27,409 nt of DNA from positions 1 through 27,409 of the forward strand of contig JAUWWP010000006.1 in the NCBI GenBank assembly GCA_030616835.1, given 5' to 3'. The DNA comes from Deltaproteobacteria bacterium. Lineage in GTDB: Bacteria > Desulfobacterota > G020345765. This document shows, in pieces, positions 1-8,213 of this stretch. Within the stretch, counting starts at the first letter, position 1, and each line of letters begins with the position of its first letter. The notes under the pieces were generated by a model. The model made no database searches, was not told where the DNA came from, and saw nothing but the letters and a program-made list of their open reading frames with translations. The position numbers and the translations under genes are program-made.

Positions 1-110
1 ATCGGCTTTTTGGAATACCGATTCGCCCATCGGCCAGCGCGATGAAAGCCGGCGCCCGAATCCTCAGGCTCCTTGGCATTAAGCAGCTTCGTATGGGTCA
101 GTGCGACTGA
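1..110 (+). CDS. C-terminal tail of a VOC-family (glyoxalase-fold) protein, cut by the window edge
   Basis: The reading frame enters from outside the window (first full codon at base 3) and stops at TGA 108-110. Its last 35 residues are identical to residues 174-208 of the complete VOC protein at 1412-2038, so this is the end of a paralogous gene lying upstream. The DNA matches bases 1931-2038 without a difference for about 77 bases and then differs only at synonymous third positions. The match continues past the stop codon to the ribosome binding site of the next gene. The metal-binding part of the protein is outside the window, so function rests on the paralogue. Confidence 0.8.
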   Translation, partial: RLFGIPIRPSASAMKAGARILRLLGIKQLRMGQCD

Positions 111-153
111 CCGAACCCGCGTGTGGCCCCTTAAAGTGAAAGGAGGTTTTGTC

Positions 154-1272
154 ATGAAGGTCATAGTTTTTGGAGGCGCCGGCGACATGGGCAGCCGGGC
201 CGTCGAAGACCTGGCGGTGAGCGAAGGCGTGACGCAGGTGACAATCGCCGACCGTAACGTCGAAGTTGCGCACAAAATCGCCGACAAGTTACAGGGAAAA
301 GGCGCGAAGGTGGATGTAGTTACAGTTGACGCGGACGATCACGCGGGACTGGTCGAGGCCATGCGCGGCTACGACGCCGCGGCGAGCGCGCTGGGGCCGT
401 TTTTCAAGTTCGAAGCAAAACTGGTGCGTGCAGCCATCGAGGCGGGAGTGGACTATTGCAGTATCTGCGACGATTGGGATGCCGCCGAGGCGGTCATAAA
501 TGAGTTGGGCGATGAGGCCAAAAAGAAGGATGTTACCGCCATAACCGGCCTGGGCACCAGCCCGGGGCTTAGCAACGTTGCCGTCCGCCACCTGGTCGGG
601 CAAATGGACAAGGCGCGTCGGGCGGAGGTGTACGTGTACCTGCCGCTGGACATGGGCGGTGGCGCGGCGGCACTCAGCCACGGCCTGCACATTATGTCCG
701 GTGAAGTAGCAACATGGCGAGGGGGAAAGCGGGTGATGGTAAAGGCGTGTTCCGAGCATCGTGTGGTCGAGTTTCCGCGATTCGGCAAGATAAAGGTCTG
801 GAACATGGGGCACAGTGAGCCGGCGACTATCCCACGTTTCATTCCGGGCATCGAGGATGTCAATTTCTTCATGGGCTTTGGCCGCGGCTCTTCCCTGATG
901 ATTTATCCGGCCAAATGGGGCCTGTTCGCAAAAGAGCGCCGTGCGGATGCCGTCGTTCGTATCCTCGGATTTATCGAGCGAATTACCTCCGGGCCGGAGC
1001 CTGAATGGGGCGCGGTGCGCATTGAAGTGTGGGGCGAAAAAGACGGCAAGGAAGTCCATCTCATGCACTGCGGCATTGGGCAGATGCGCGAGGCCACCGG
1101 GTTATCTTTATCAGTCGGTGCGCTGATGCTAGGCCGAAAGCAGATACTGACCGAAGAAGGTGGAGTATACGCCCCGGAGGCGTGCATCGAGCCACTGACA
1201 TTCCTCGCTTACCTGAATGCCAGAGGCATCCAGGGATTCGAAGACATCGAGATGACCAAACCGGTAGGCTAG
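154..1272 (+). CDS. Saccharopine dehydrogenase-like NAD(P)-binding oxidoreductase
   Basis: This is a 372-residue protein of the saccharopine dehydrogenase / carboxynorspermidine synthase-like family. It has an N-terminal Rossmann fold with the nucleotide-binding loop GGAGDMG at residues 7-13, and a central Gly-rich segment (GLGTSPGLSN) typical of the family. I chose the ATG at 154 because AAAGGAGG lies about 8 bases upstream and the Rossmann strand begins at once; an ATG at 73 is in frame but falls inside the preceding VOC gene. The substrate cannot be read from sequence: true saccharopine dehydrogenases are one branch, but many members act on other imino or amino acids. It sits between a VOC tail and a full VOC gene, which suggests a shared pathway and probable co-transcription. 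The region is GC-rich, unlike the genes after 4500. Confidence 0.8.
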   Translation: MKVIVFGGAGDMGSRAVEDLAVSEGVTQVTIADRNVEVAHKIADKLQGKGAKVDVVTVDADDHAGLVEAMRGYDAAASALGPFFKFEAKLVRAAIEAGVDYCSICDDWDAAEAVINELGDEAKKKDVTAITGLGTSPGLSNVAVRHLVGQMDKARRAEVYVYLPLDMGGGAAALSHGLHIMSGEVATWRGGKRVMVKACSEHRVVEFPRFGKIKVWNMGHSEPATIPRFIPGIEDVNFFMGFGRGSSLMIYPAKWGLFAKERRADAVVRILGFIERITSGPEPEWGAVRIEVWGEKDGKEVHLMHCGIGQMREATGLSLSVGALMLGRKQILTEEGGVYAPEACIEPLTFLAYLNARGIQGFEDIEMTKPVG

Positions 1273-1411
1273 CGAAATCATCAACCGGGCTTCATTTTTC
1301 TTTTTAAAGGAAGAAGGAAGTCGAGATGTCCCAGCGATATGACCGCGTGGATAGAGAAAACCCAAAAAATAGCATAAACACTGGCGGCCTTGCCGGGCAA
1401 AGGAGGATGTA

Positions 1412-2038
1412 ATGGATTTCGATATTGATGAGTTGCTTAGTTGCAGAAAGGTTCCCTCGCAAGAGGAGCTCCTGCCGGCCGCGTTTCGCAGCAGGTTCAA
1501 CCTGGGGCGCATCCATCAGTTGGGGCTGGCGGTGCCGAGCGTTGTCGAGGCCGCGCAACGCCTCGAAGAGGTGGGGATCTGGCCGTTTCTCATCGCCGAG
1601 GATGACCTGGCGGCCTGGGTCGAGCGAGGCGAGCCCAAGTCCTTCCACGGAAAGATCGGCATAGCTCACCTTGGCGGCTACGAACTCGAACTTTTGGAAG
1701 CCGGTCGTGGCTCCGAGATCTACTCCGAAGCTTTCCGGCCAGATGGACGTATTGCGCTGCATCACGTCGGGTTCCTGGATCACCGCGTAGATGAGCGTGT
1801 AAGACAAATGAACGAAGCGGGAATTGAAACCGCCGTACGCGGCAGAATCAAGCTATGGCTGCTTGACGCGGATGTGGCCTATATGGACGCCAGGGAAGAA
1901 ACCGGTGTATATGTAGAGTTTATCGATTATCGGCTTTTTGGAATACCGATTCGCCCATCGGCCAGCGCGATGAAAGCCGGCGCCCGAATCCTCAGGCTCC
2001 TTGGCATCAAACAGCTTCGCATGGGCCAGTGCGATTGA
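1412..2038 (+). CDS. VOC-family (glyoxalase / methylmalonyl-CoA epimerase-like) protein
   Basis: The 208-residue protein shows two beta-alpha-beta-beta-beta modules of the vicinal oxygen chelate fold. Putative metal ligands are His35 (IHQLGLAV), Glu91 or Glu93 (ELELLE), His117 or His118 (LHHVGF) and Glu169 (VYVEFID), the spacing expected for glyoxalases, epimerases and extradiol-type enzymes. The start ATG follows AAAGGAGGATGTA. A basic C-terminal tail (about residues 174-208) extends past the fold and is repeated exactly by the partial gene at 1-110, which implies a recent paralogue upstream. The neighbouring saccharopine-dehydrogenase-like gene suggests joint action on one substrate. Which VOC reaction it performs (isomerase, lyase or dioxygenase) cannot be decided here. 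Confidence 0.8.
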   Translation: MDFDIDELLSCRKVPSQEELLPAAFRSRFNLGRIHQLGLAVPSVVEAAQRLEEVGIWPFLIAEDDLAAWVERGEPKSFHGKIGIAHLGGYELELLEAGRGSEIYSEAFRPDGRIALHHVGFLDHRVDERVRQMNEAGIETAVRGRIKLWLLDADVAYMDAREETGVYVEFIDYRLFGIPIRPSASAMKAGARILRLLGIKQLRMGQCD

Positions 2039-2094
2039 CCGGACCCCGCGTGTGGCACCTTAAAGTGAAAAGGTAGGTAGGGGGGCAAATCTTT

Positions 2095-2236
2095 ACAGGT
2101 TGTTGAAAAACACTCTACTTGTCACTCTGAACGAAGTGAAGAGTCTCTGAAATCTCATTATATTGGATTCTTCCCCTTCACTTCGTTCAGGGTCGAATGA
2201 CATTTAATAGTATTTTACAGTTTTTCAACAGCCTGT
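2095..2236. repeat. MITE-like element with 17-bp terminal inverted repeats, copy 1
   Basis: The ends (2095-2111 and 2220-2236) are inverted repeats matching at 16 of 17 positions, with the core GTTGAAAAA/TTTTTCAAC. Inside, a second dyad pairs a CTGAACGAAGTGAAG-type segment with CTTCACTTCGTTCAG. A relative with the same plan lies at 9965-10093. It carries no coding capacity and is probably a non-autonomous mobile element; it would fold into a long hairpin if transcribed. Confidence 0.75.
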
Positions 2237-2342
2237 CTACTTTAAACTTACAGTTTTCCCCTGCATTTTCAAATCCTTCGACTCCGCTTCCTTCGATGAA
2301 CTCAGGACGGGCAGGACAGGATGACAAATCCCCCTCCCCTTT

Positions 2343-2430
2343 AGCCTACTTCGCTGTGCCTACTTCGCCATAATTCAGCCTTCGCAGTCCGCCTTAGGCG
2401 GACGAAGTAGGCTGGCTACGAAGACTGAAT
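2343..2430. repeat. Nested palindromic element, family B copy 1
   Basis: Three sets of complementary arms are visible: AGCCTACTTCG (2344-2354) with CGAAGTAGGCT (2403-2413); a 12-bp arm at 2373-2384 with 2419-2430 (one mismatch); and GTCCGCC/GGCGGAC (2387-2393 / 2397-2403) around TTA. The first and third sets share a base and the arms interleave, so alternative hairpins are possible. It lies just 3' of the minus-strand methyltransferase gene and could end its transcript. A related element is at 26198-26301. Confidence 0.7.
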
Positions 2431-2439
2431 CTGGGATTA

Positions 2440-3633
2440 TTATGCCTGGTAATATCCATATTGATAAACAGATTTGACCATTGCCCGGAGATTCTCCGGC
2501 TTTGCATTGTAAGGGATCTCGCAGCCCGCAGCCAGGATGAAGCCTCCTCCCCGGCCAACCTCCTCGATCAACCGGTGGCAATACTCTTCTACTTCCGGGG
2601 GGCTTCCCATGGCCAATTTCTCGGCAGACACATCACCGAACAGGCACATGCGGTCTCCAATCTCGTCCTTGGCCCGAAAGATATCCGTCAGCCCGTCTAA
2701 CTGGAGAATGATCTTTTTCGCCGGAAGACGCCGCAGGACTTTCAGGTTCTTTATCCAGTCTCCGTCGCAATGGAGGATGGGTGTCATATCGGCATCGATG
2801 ATCCGGCAGACGATCTCCTCCATGCTGGGAAATGCCAGATCCTCGAACTGCCGCGGAGAAATAAAGCTATTGGATGTTCGGTGACAGTAACACTGGACCC
2901 GAGGAACTCCCACCGACCGTGATATCTGGATACTCGACTCAGCAAAGCTGGGGGCCAGTCTCATGGCGGCTCTTCGGATCTTCTCCGGCCTCTGGAAGAG
3001 GTCGAGAGAAAAAGGGACGACGGTTCGAGCCATGGAGAACAGATCAAAAGGCATTTCGGCCTGAAAACCTATCTGGATAGCCAGCCCCTGCTTTCGCCAC
3101 CACCGCTGGTCCTTGCTCCAGAAAAGCCGCTGTTTTAAAAGTTCGCGCGCAAGCCTGTACCAAAGTCTGATCGACCCAAGCCCTTCGACATCCTTACAGA
3201 AACGGGGGAGCATCCTGGCCCGAAAGATGGTATCCGCACGATGGAAATTCATTTTAAGGATCCGGTCATAATCCTCCGGTTTCATGTATTCAAACTCTTC
3301 TATCTGGGTCATAGCATTCTCAGGAAGATCATCTCCCGGGTAAAGCAACCACATCATTATAGCAAAGCTGTAAGTCAGCTTTGAGACCGGATTGATATTA
3401 TAGTAGATGTCCCAGGGACCGAGGTCTTCATAGACCTGGCGTATTGCCTTCAGGTAAACCCTGGGCTTATGCACATAGTCACTCGCTTTTACATTTGCAT
3501 GGAAGGGGCTGTAATTGTAAAGCATCATGGATAGAGGCACCCGGTCGGGTTTCTCCAGCTTGATAACCGCTTGCAGGCGCTCTTCAGCGGTCATTTGATC
3601 CTTTTCATAGATCTTCTTCTTGGGCTGATTCAT
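2440..3633 (-). CDS. Uroporphyrinogen decarboxylase-family corrinoid methyltransferase
   Basis: The 397-residue protein belongs to the UroD superfamily branch that includes the MtaA/MtbA-type methyltransferases, which move methyl groups between corrinoid proteins and thiols or other acceptors. Family features are the N-terminal TAEERL..AV..LEKPDRVPL segment and the C-terminal GDVSAEKL...GCEIPYNAKPENL block. Cys371 in GCEIP matches the late zinc Cys of MtaA. The usual HxC zinc motif is altered: the sequence is H288-C289-D290, so either the ligand set differs or the metal is lost. The ATG overlaps the stop of the upstream corrinoid gene as ATGA, with AAGGAAGG as ribosome binding site, so the two are translationally coupled. 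The partner protein makes methyl transfer far likelier than haem synthesis. The substrate is unknown. Confidence 0.82.
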   Translation of the reverse strand: MNQPKKKIYEKDQMTAEERLQAVIKLEKPDRVPLSMMLYNYSPFHANVKASDYVHKPRVYLKAIRQVYEDLGPWDIYYNINPVSKLTYSFAIMMWLLYPGDDLPENAMTQIEEFEYMKPEDYDRILKMNFHRADTIFRARMLPRFCKDVEGLGSIRLWYRLARELLKQRLFWSKDQRWWRKQGLAIQIGFQAEMPFDLFSMARTVVPFSLDLFQRPEKIRRAAMRLAPSFAESSIQISRSVGVPRVQCYCHRTSNSFISPRQFEDLAFPSMEEIVCRIIDADMTPILHCDGDWIKNLKVLRRLPAKKIILQLDGLTDIFRAKDEIGDRMCLFGDVSAEKLAMGSPPEVEEYCHRLIEEVGRGGGFILAAGCEIPYNAKPENLRAMVKSVYQYGYYQA

Positions 3634-4292
3634 GCCATTTCCTTCCTTTCATCCATGAAAGATTGCACGATTCTCAGCCCTTCGTAGGCATCGCAGGTTT
3701 GGGCATCCACCTTCAACCTTTCGACCATGTCTTTGGTGGTTACCCCTCCTCCGATAATCACCTGAATCCGTTCCCGAAGGCCTTTTTCCTCGAGCAGGCG
3801 AATGACCTCTTGCATAGAAGGAAAAGCGGTGGTAATAAGGGCAGACATCCCCAGGATCGGTGCGCCGGTCTCTTTCAGCTTCTCAACGAAGGCTTTCGGT
3901 GCCACATCCACCCCCAGGTTGTATACGACAAAGCCGCCGGCCTCAGCGAGCATAGCAAAAATATCCTTGCCCAGGTAGTGAAGATCCCCTTGGGGAGTTC
4001 CCAGGACAATTCTGCCGGCTACTTCTTTAGTAGTTGGAGAGAGAAGAGGTTGTATCCGCGAACGGACTTTCTTGAACATCTCACCGGCTATGACCAGCTC
4101 GGGAAGAAAATACTCCCCGGCTTCGAATTTTTTACCGATCTCTTCCATGCATTTTTCGCATGCACTTAGAAGCTCCGGGGGAGAAATGCCCGACTTGAGG
4201 AGACCCTCCATCTCGGCCTCAATGGAATCGATCCGAAAGGCGAGAAAGATCTCCCGGAATTTAGCAAGCCCGGCCATTTTCTGGGTTTCCAT
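3630..4292 (-). CDS. Corrinoid (cobalamin-binding) protein of a methyltransferase system
   Basis: The 220-residue protein has the two-part architecture of MtaC/MtbC/MttC-like corrinoid proteins: a helical cap (about residues 1-90) and a Rossmann-like B12 domain (about 92-215). The cobalamin signature D103-L-H105-Y-L-G108 is intact, His105 being the expected lower axial ligand; MSALITT (149-155) and GGG (181-183) complete the binding site. I preferred the ATG at 4292, preceded by AAAGGAT, over a GTG 33 bases further upstream that has no ribosome binding site. It is the first gene of a two-gene operon with the overlapping UroD-family methyltransferase. No substrate-side methyltransferase or corrinoid reactivase is visible nearby. 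Confidence 0.88.
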   Translation of the reverse strand: METQKMAGLAKFREIFLAFRIDSIEAEMEGLLKSGISPPELLSACEKCMEEIGKKFEAGEYFLPELVIAGEMFKKVRSRIQPLLSPTTKEVAGRIVLGTPQGDLHYLGKDIFAMLAEAGGFVVYNLGVDVAPKAFVEKLKETGAPILGMSALITTAFPSMQEVIRLLEEKGLRERIQVIIGGGVTTKDMVERLKVDAQTCDAYEGLRIVQSFMDERKEMA

Positions 4293-4344
4293 GTCTTTAT
4301 CCTTTTTTTGTTCAGGTATCCACACCTATTGTTTTACCTGGCCG

Positions 4345-4374
4345 TTGACAACTCAGTATTTTATCAGGTATCAT
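4345..4374 (+). promoter_or_regulatory. Possible sigma-70 promoter for the SDR gene
   Basis: TTGACA (4345-4350) is followed after 18 bases by TATCAT (4369-4374). It lies in the divergent spacer between the corrinoid operon and the SDR gene, about 150 bases before the SDR start. The -35 is perfect, the -10 weaker, so this is tentative. Confidence 0.35.
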
Positions 4375-4528
4375 TGCAAAAATCTACGAATTTGAAAAAA
4401 GTAGGACTTTGCGCTAAAAATTATTGAATAGTTCCCTGTTCTGGAATAACCAGATCCCAATCCACCTGCGCTGAGCTTACTTCGCTATTGTTGTTTCTCC
4501 TTCATCAATTATACGGAGGAATCTAATA

Positions 4529-5371
4529 ATGCAGATCAAAAAAAATAGTAAGGTTTTCATCACCGGTGCTGCCAGCGGAATTGGGCGATCTACCGCTATT
4601 GCGATGGCCGGGTTAGGAACCCGGTTGTTTTTGACAGATATCAACGAGAAGGGATTAGAGGAGACATCCCGGATGATCTCAAAAGAGGGAGGAGAGGTTT
4701 GTAAATATAAGGCGTTTGATATCTCTAAATATGAAGAGGTGAAGGCATTTGCCGATAAGATCCATAAGGATTTTGGGCCGATGGATATCGTGATGAACAT
4801 CGCCGGGATTGCATTGTATGGGCTGGTTGAGGACATGAGCCACGAGCACTGGAAAAAGGTAATCAACATTAATCTCTGGGGGCCGATCCATGGTGTTGAA
4901 TGTTTTCTCCCTGAGATGATTCGCGCCAGGAAAGGACATGTGGTTACTGTGTCCTCCGCATCCGGACTCACTGGAGCCCCATGGCACGCAGCCTACTGCG
5001 CGGCAAAGTGGGGCTTAGTGGGGATGTCCGAGGTGCTGCGCTATGACTTGATGCAGCACAATATCGGCGTGACGGTAGTATGTCCCGGTGCGGTGGAAAC
5101 ACCGTTAAAAGATACCGTGGAGATCTTGGGAGTGGATCCTAATCGTGAGGATGTCATAGAGCTAAAGAGAAGGTTTTCAAAACATGCAGTCACGCCGGAG
5201 AAAGTGGCTGAACTGATGATTAACGCCATAAAAAAGAATAAATTCCTGGTCATCACATCATTAGATATTAAGTTCGTATATTTCTGTAAACGCCATATAT
5301 TTCCTCTATATCACTACATTATGATCCGAATTAGCAGGCTCCTGAACGCGGGGAGGTATTGTCAATCATGA
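4529..5371 (+). CDS. Short-chain dehydrogenase/reductase (SDR)
   Basis: This 280-residue classical SDR has the cofactor loop T12-GAASGIG19, a catalytic Ser at 142-143, Tyr156 and Lys160 (YCAAK), and the PG motif (CPGAVETP). Asp37 at the end of the second beta strand favours NAD(H) over NADP(H). The usual NNAG motif reads NIAG. A C-terminal extension of about 40 residues rich in aromatic residues (KFVYFCKRHIFPLYHY) may associate with membrane or substrate. The ATG follows CGGAGGAATCTAATA. The last codons (5362-5371) lie inside the promoter cassette that serves the next gene. Substrate unknown; it is transcribed divergently from the corrinoid methyltransferase operon. Confidence 0.9.
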   Translation: MQIKKNSKVFITGAASGIGRSTAIAMAGLGTRLFLTDINEKGLEETSRMISKEGGEVCKYKAFDISKYEEVKAFADKIHKDFGPMDIVMNIAGIALYGLVEDMSHEHWKKVININLWGPIHGVECFLPEMIRARKGHVVTVSSASGLTGAPWHAAYCAAKWGLVGMSEVLRYDLMQHNIGVTVVCPGAVETPLKDTVEILGVDPNREDVIELKRRFSKHAVTPEKVAELMINAIKKNKFLVITSLDIKFVYFCKRHIFPLYHYIMIRISRLLNAGRYCQS

Positions 5372-5466
5372 AATCCTGTCAAGGTAAAAGTAAAGGAAAA
5401 TTAAGACGGAAGCACGGTCGACAACTCTGCATAATTACTTATAATGGGTCTGCTCGCATCAGGGAC
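5362..5466 (+). promoter_or_regulatory. Promoter-region cassette, copy 1 (upstream of glycerol kinase)
   Basis: This stretch aligns without gaps to 15710-15814, about 78 of 104 bases identical by hand count. It contains TCGACA (5418-5423), a 16-base spacer and a perfect TATAAT (5440-5445), followed by GGGTCTGCT. The upstream part GAAATCCTGTCAA, conserved in the second copy at the same distance, could be an activator or repressor site. The cassette starts within the end of the SDR gene. Confidence 0.65.
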
Positions 5467-5504
5467 GCTGACGATCCGCTCAGGCCAGAGGATATGGATT
5501 TGAG

Positions 5505-6947
5505 ATGAAATATCTGTTAGCAATAGACCAGGGAACGACGGGAACAACCGCCTTACTAATAGATAAGGAATCTGAGATAGTGGAGAAAGCTTATTGTGAA
5601 TTCCCCCAGATTTATCCACAACCTGGCTGGGTTGAGCACGATCCTGAAGTTATTATGAAAACAACCTACAAGGTAATAACAGAGCTGTTCAAAGAAACAG
5701 AAGAGATAGCTGCTATCGGAATAACAAACCAGAGAGAAACATTAGTTATGTGGGACAAAAAATCCGGGAAACCAGTTTACAACGCAATAGTCTGGCAGTG
5801 CAGAAGGACAGCAGATATCTGTGAAGGGCTGAAAAAACAAGGTTTGGAAAAAATCATAAGGGAAAAGACGGGTTTGCCAATAGATGCCTACTTCTCAGCT
5901 ACGAAAATAAAATGGTTGATGGATAATGTCGAAAAAGCGAGGCGTAAGGATGTGGTTTGCGGCACGATAGACAGTTGGTTGGTGTATAACTTGGCAGGGG
6001 AACATGTGACCGATCATACTAACGCTTCCAGAACCATGTTGTATAACATTAATACGCTTGAATGGGATGAAGAGATTTTAAAGGAATTAAAGATTCCCAG
6101 GCATGTTTTGCCGGAAGTGAGATCTTCCAGCGAGGTTTATGGTTATGCGAGGATAGGTCATAAAGATATTCCGATAGCGGGCATCGCGGGCGACCAACAG
6201 GCAGCTTTGTTCGGCCAGCTATGTTTCAAGAAAGGTATGGCAAAAAACACTTACGGCACCGGAGCTTTCACGCTGATGAACATAGGAGAAGAGGTGACAA
6301 AATCTGACCGGCTGGTGACCACAATAGCTTACAGCCTTGATGAGAAAGTAAGTTATGCTCTGGAAGGAAGTATTTTTATCGCCGGGGCAGTGATTCAATG
6401 GCTTAGGGACGAGTTGGGGATAATTAAAGATGCTGCGGAAACAGAAAGATTAGCCCGGGCAGTTGAGGATAATGGTGGAGTTTATCTTGTGCCCGCTTTT
6501 GTCGGCTTAGGAGCGCCGCACTGGGATATGTATGCTCGTGGTTTGATAGTAGGTTTGACCAGAGGAACAAAAAAAGAACACTTAGTCAGGGCAGCGTTAG
6601 AATCCTTGGCTTATCAAACAAAGGATGTTATTGAGGTTATGCAAAAGGAATCAAAGCTAAAACTAAAAGAGTTGAAGGTTGATGGGGGAGCAGCAAAAAA
6701 CGATTTCTTGCTACAATTCCAGGCAGACATTCTTAATGAGGAAGTGAAAAGACCGAAGAACATTGAAACTACTGCCTTGGGAGTAGCTTACCTTGCCGGT
6801 TTAGCAACAGGTTATTGGAATAAAAAAGAGGAGATAAAACAAGAGATGGATAAAACATTCGTGCCGGGTATGAAAAAAGATGAAAGAAAAGTTCTGTCAA
6901 AAAATTGGAAAGAAGCAGTAAAGAGAAGCAAGGGTTGGACAAAGTGA
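5505..6947 (+). CDS. glpK: Glycerol kinase (FGGY family)
   Basis: ATP-dependent phosphorylation of glycerol to sn-glycerol 3-phosphate is the expected cytoplasmic reaction. The 480-residue protein starts with the phosphate-binding loop [10 protein letters not shown] (residues 6-15). It carries WQCRRT, the substrate-site block [28 protein letters not shown], the ATP-site segment [22 protein letters not shown], and [18 protein letters not shown] near the end. It is slightly shorter than the usual ~495-500 residues but looks complete. TTGT replaces the common TSSR after DQGT, so another polyol is not excluded. The ribosome binding site is weak (AGAGGA, about 13 bases upstream). No glpF, glpD or glpA neighbour is present. 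The gene is clearly more AT-rich than the genes at 1-2038, which suggests separate ancestry. Confidence 0.9.
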   Translation: MKYLLAIDQGTTGTTALLIDKESEIVEKAYCEFPQIYPQPGWVEHDPEVIMKTTYKVITELFKETEEIAAIGITNQRETLVMWDKKSGKPVYNAIVWQCRRTADICEGLKKQGLEKIIREKTGLPIDAYFSATKIKWLMDNVEKARRKDVVCGTIDSWLVYNLAGEHVTDHTNASRTMLYNINTLEWDEEILKELKIPRHVLPEVRSSSEVYGYARIGHKDIPIAGIAGDQQAALFGQLCFKKGMAKNTYGTGAFTLMNIGEEVTKSDRLVTTIAYSLDEKVSYALEGSIFIAGAVIQWLRDELGIIKDAAETERLARAVEDNGGVYLVPAFVGLGAPHWDMYARGLIVGLTRGTKKEHLVRAALESLAYQTKDVIEVMQKESKLKLKELKVDGGAAKNDFLLQFQADILNEEVKRPKNIETTALGVAYLAGLATGYWNKKEEIKQEMDKTFVPGMKKDERKVLSKNWKEAVKRSKGWTK

Positions 6948-7020
6948 AACGCAATCTTGAGACTATGGGCAAATCATTCAGCGTCAGAATGACATATCCT
7001 TCGACAGGCCCTGCGAGACG

Positions 7021-7038
7021 CCCCGATGGGCATCGGGG
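7021..7038. repeat. 18-bp palindrome, copy 1
   Basis: CCCCGATG-GG-CATCGGGG: perfect 8-bp arms with a 2-base centre. The same palindrome (centre GA) is found at 14807, 16695 and 16755, with a variant at 17067. It sits in the spacer between glycerol kinase and the TVP38-like gene, beside a remnant of the CCTTCGACAGG repeat family. Confidence 0.7.
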
Positions 7039-7083
7039 CTCCTCAGGACATGGCAATGTCACAAATTTAGGCCTGATAATAAT

Positions 7084-7842
7084 GTGAAAGAGACCGTTGC
7101 AATTGAAGCCAAAGATAAGGAGAAGAGATTCGAGCGCTCAAGCGTTATCCGTGCCTTCATCCTCCTTGCCTTCATAGCCGCCGGAATCGTTTTTTATCAT
7201 TATACCGATTATTCCCAGTATCTTACGAAGGATAAGATCTCCTTCACTATTGACTCTATTCGTGGCTTTGTGGCCAGGTTTGGCTTCTTTGGTCCAATCC
7301 TCTTCGTGGTGGCGGGGTTTTTAGCCATTACGACAAACATACCTACCGTTGTCATCATCTACTTCTCCGTCATCACCTTCGGAGGAGTTGCCGGGGCCTT
7401 TCTTTCCGCTATCAGCGTTTACCTGGCCACAACCGTGATTTACTTCATCGCCCAGCTACTGGGTAGGGATTTTGTGACCCGGCTTTTCAGGAAGAGATTG
7501 AAGAAGCTGGAGGGGCGACTGGATGAGAGAGGACTGATGACGGTCATTTATTTGCGCCTCATCTTCTTCATGTCGCCTCCCCTGAACTGGCTGCTGAGCC
7601 TGACAAATATAAGTTACAGAAATTTCTTTTTGGGCACGCTTTTCGGAACCGTCCACCACATCATCATCAACGCCTGGCTTAGCGACATGGTTATTGACCT
7701 TATCAAGGCCGGTGATTCCCTGAATCCCATAAAGACCCCCAAGCTTCTCCTTCCCCTCGGCCTCGGGATCACAATCTTTTTGACTGTAAGGATAATTGAC
7801 CGCCGCCGGAGAATAAAATTGCCTGTGGCAAGCAAGCTTTGA
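7084..7842 (+). CDS. TVP38/TMEM64-family (VTT domain) integral membrane protein
   Basis: The 252-residue inner-membrane protein has a first transmembrane helix at about residues 22-42. The VTT (SNARE-associated) core runs from about residue 60 to 210: FGPILFVVAGFLAITTNIP, a Gly-rich re-entrant segment, GRDFVTRLF, LRLIFFMSPPLNWL and a final TFLG-type helix, followed by a last hydrophobic helix and a basic tail. DedA/VTT proteins are implicated in membrane lipid scrambling or transport; the specific role is unknown. No ATG is available near the start: the best start is GTG 7084, without a clear ribosome binding site, so the N-terminus is uncertain. It lies 136 bases after glpK. Confidence 0.8.
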   Translation: MKETVAIEAKDKEKRFERSSVIRAFILLAFIAAGIVFYHYTDYSQYLTKDKISFTIDSIRGFVARFGFFGPILFVVAGFLAITTNIPTVVIIYFSVITFGGVAGAFLSAISVYLATTVIYFIAQLLGRDFVTRLFRKRLKKLEGRLDERGLMTVIYLRLIFFMSPPLNWLLSLTNISYRNFFLGTLFGTVHHIIINAWLSDMVIDLIKAGDSLNPIKTPKLLLPLGLGITIFLTVRIIDRRRRIKLPVASKL

Positions 7843-8030
7843 AAATTGTTCCTGAGGCACTGCTCTTAACAAGCAAAGGAAGCGTTAAGTTGAAATTTCA
7901 GGCCTGACCTGTTCTACTTTTATCCTACATAGTTGTTTACAACGAAGTAGGACGAATTCTCGAACCCTTTTGTAAAAGGGGGATGGTGATTAATCGCAAG
8001 TCCAAAAATCAGACTGCGGGGCTGAGACTT

Positions 8031-8057
8031 CTCATTTGTCAATATTAAAGATTTGAC
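8031..8057. repeat. 27-base direct repeat, copy 1
   Basis: It matches 8213-8239 at 25 of 27 positions. The second copy encodes the last residues and stop codon of the radical SAM gene on the minus strand. Confidence 0.7.
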
Positions 8058-8099
8058 AGGTGCCCTTTAATGGGTGACCCCTTTACATCTCTGTCAAAT
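8051..8099. repeat. 49-bp element with perfect 9-bp terminal inverted repeats
   Basis: ATTTGACAG (8051-8059) and CTGTCAAAT (8091-8099) are perfect inverted repeats enclosing TGCCCTTTAATGGGTGACCCC-type sequence. The left arm and interior recur at 13092-13121 without the right arm. Confidence 0.65.
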
Positions 8100-8213
8100 T
8101 AATAATTAAGCTCTGACCCCATTTCCCCATCGGCGTTATTTATTATACACATTATCAATATCTCAAAACGGAAGCAATGTGGAATTTAAAATTCAATCTG
8201 CGGCATCATTTGC

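Larger units (their letters stand above)
2037..2439. other. Gene-free stretch filled with repeats
   Basis: No convincing gene lies here. It holds the 3' part of the VOC-tail duplication (to about 2072), the MITE-like element at 2095-2236, a remnant of the TTCGACT...CTCAGGACAGG repeat family around 2277-2325, and the large palindromic element at 2343-2430. The minus-strand methyltransferase operon ends directly against the palindrome. Confidence 0.6.
7843..8213. other. Gene-free spacer with small repeats
   Basis: No gene is seen. It holds an imperfect hairpin around TCCTAC...GTAGGA (7930-7952), CCCTTTT-GT-AAAAGGG near 7966-7982, the 27-base direct repeat copy at 8031-8057, and the small element with 9-bp inverted ends at 8051-8099. 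The radical SAM gene converges on it from the right. Confidence 0.55.

Noticed and set aside
289..1068. Long minus-strand frame opposite the saccharopine dehydrogenase-like gene
   Set aside because: It shadows a clear family member in GC-rich DNA, and its translation has no family motifs.
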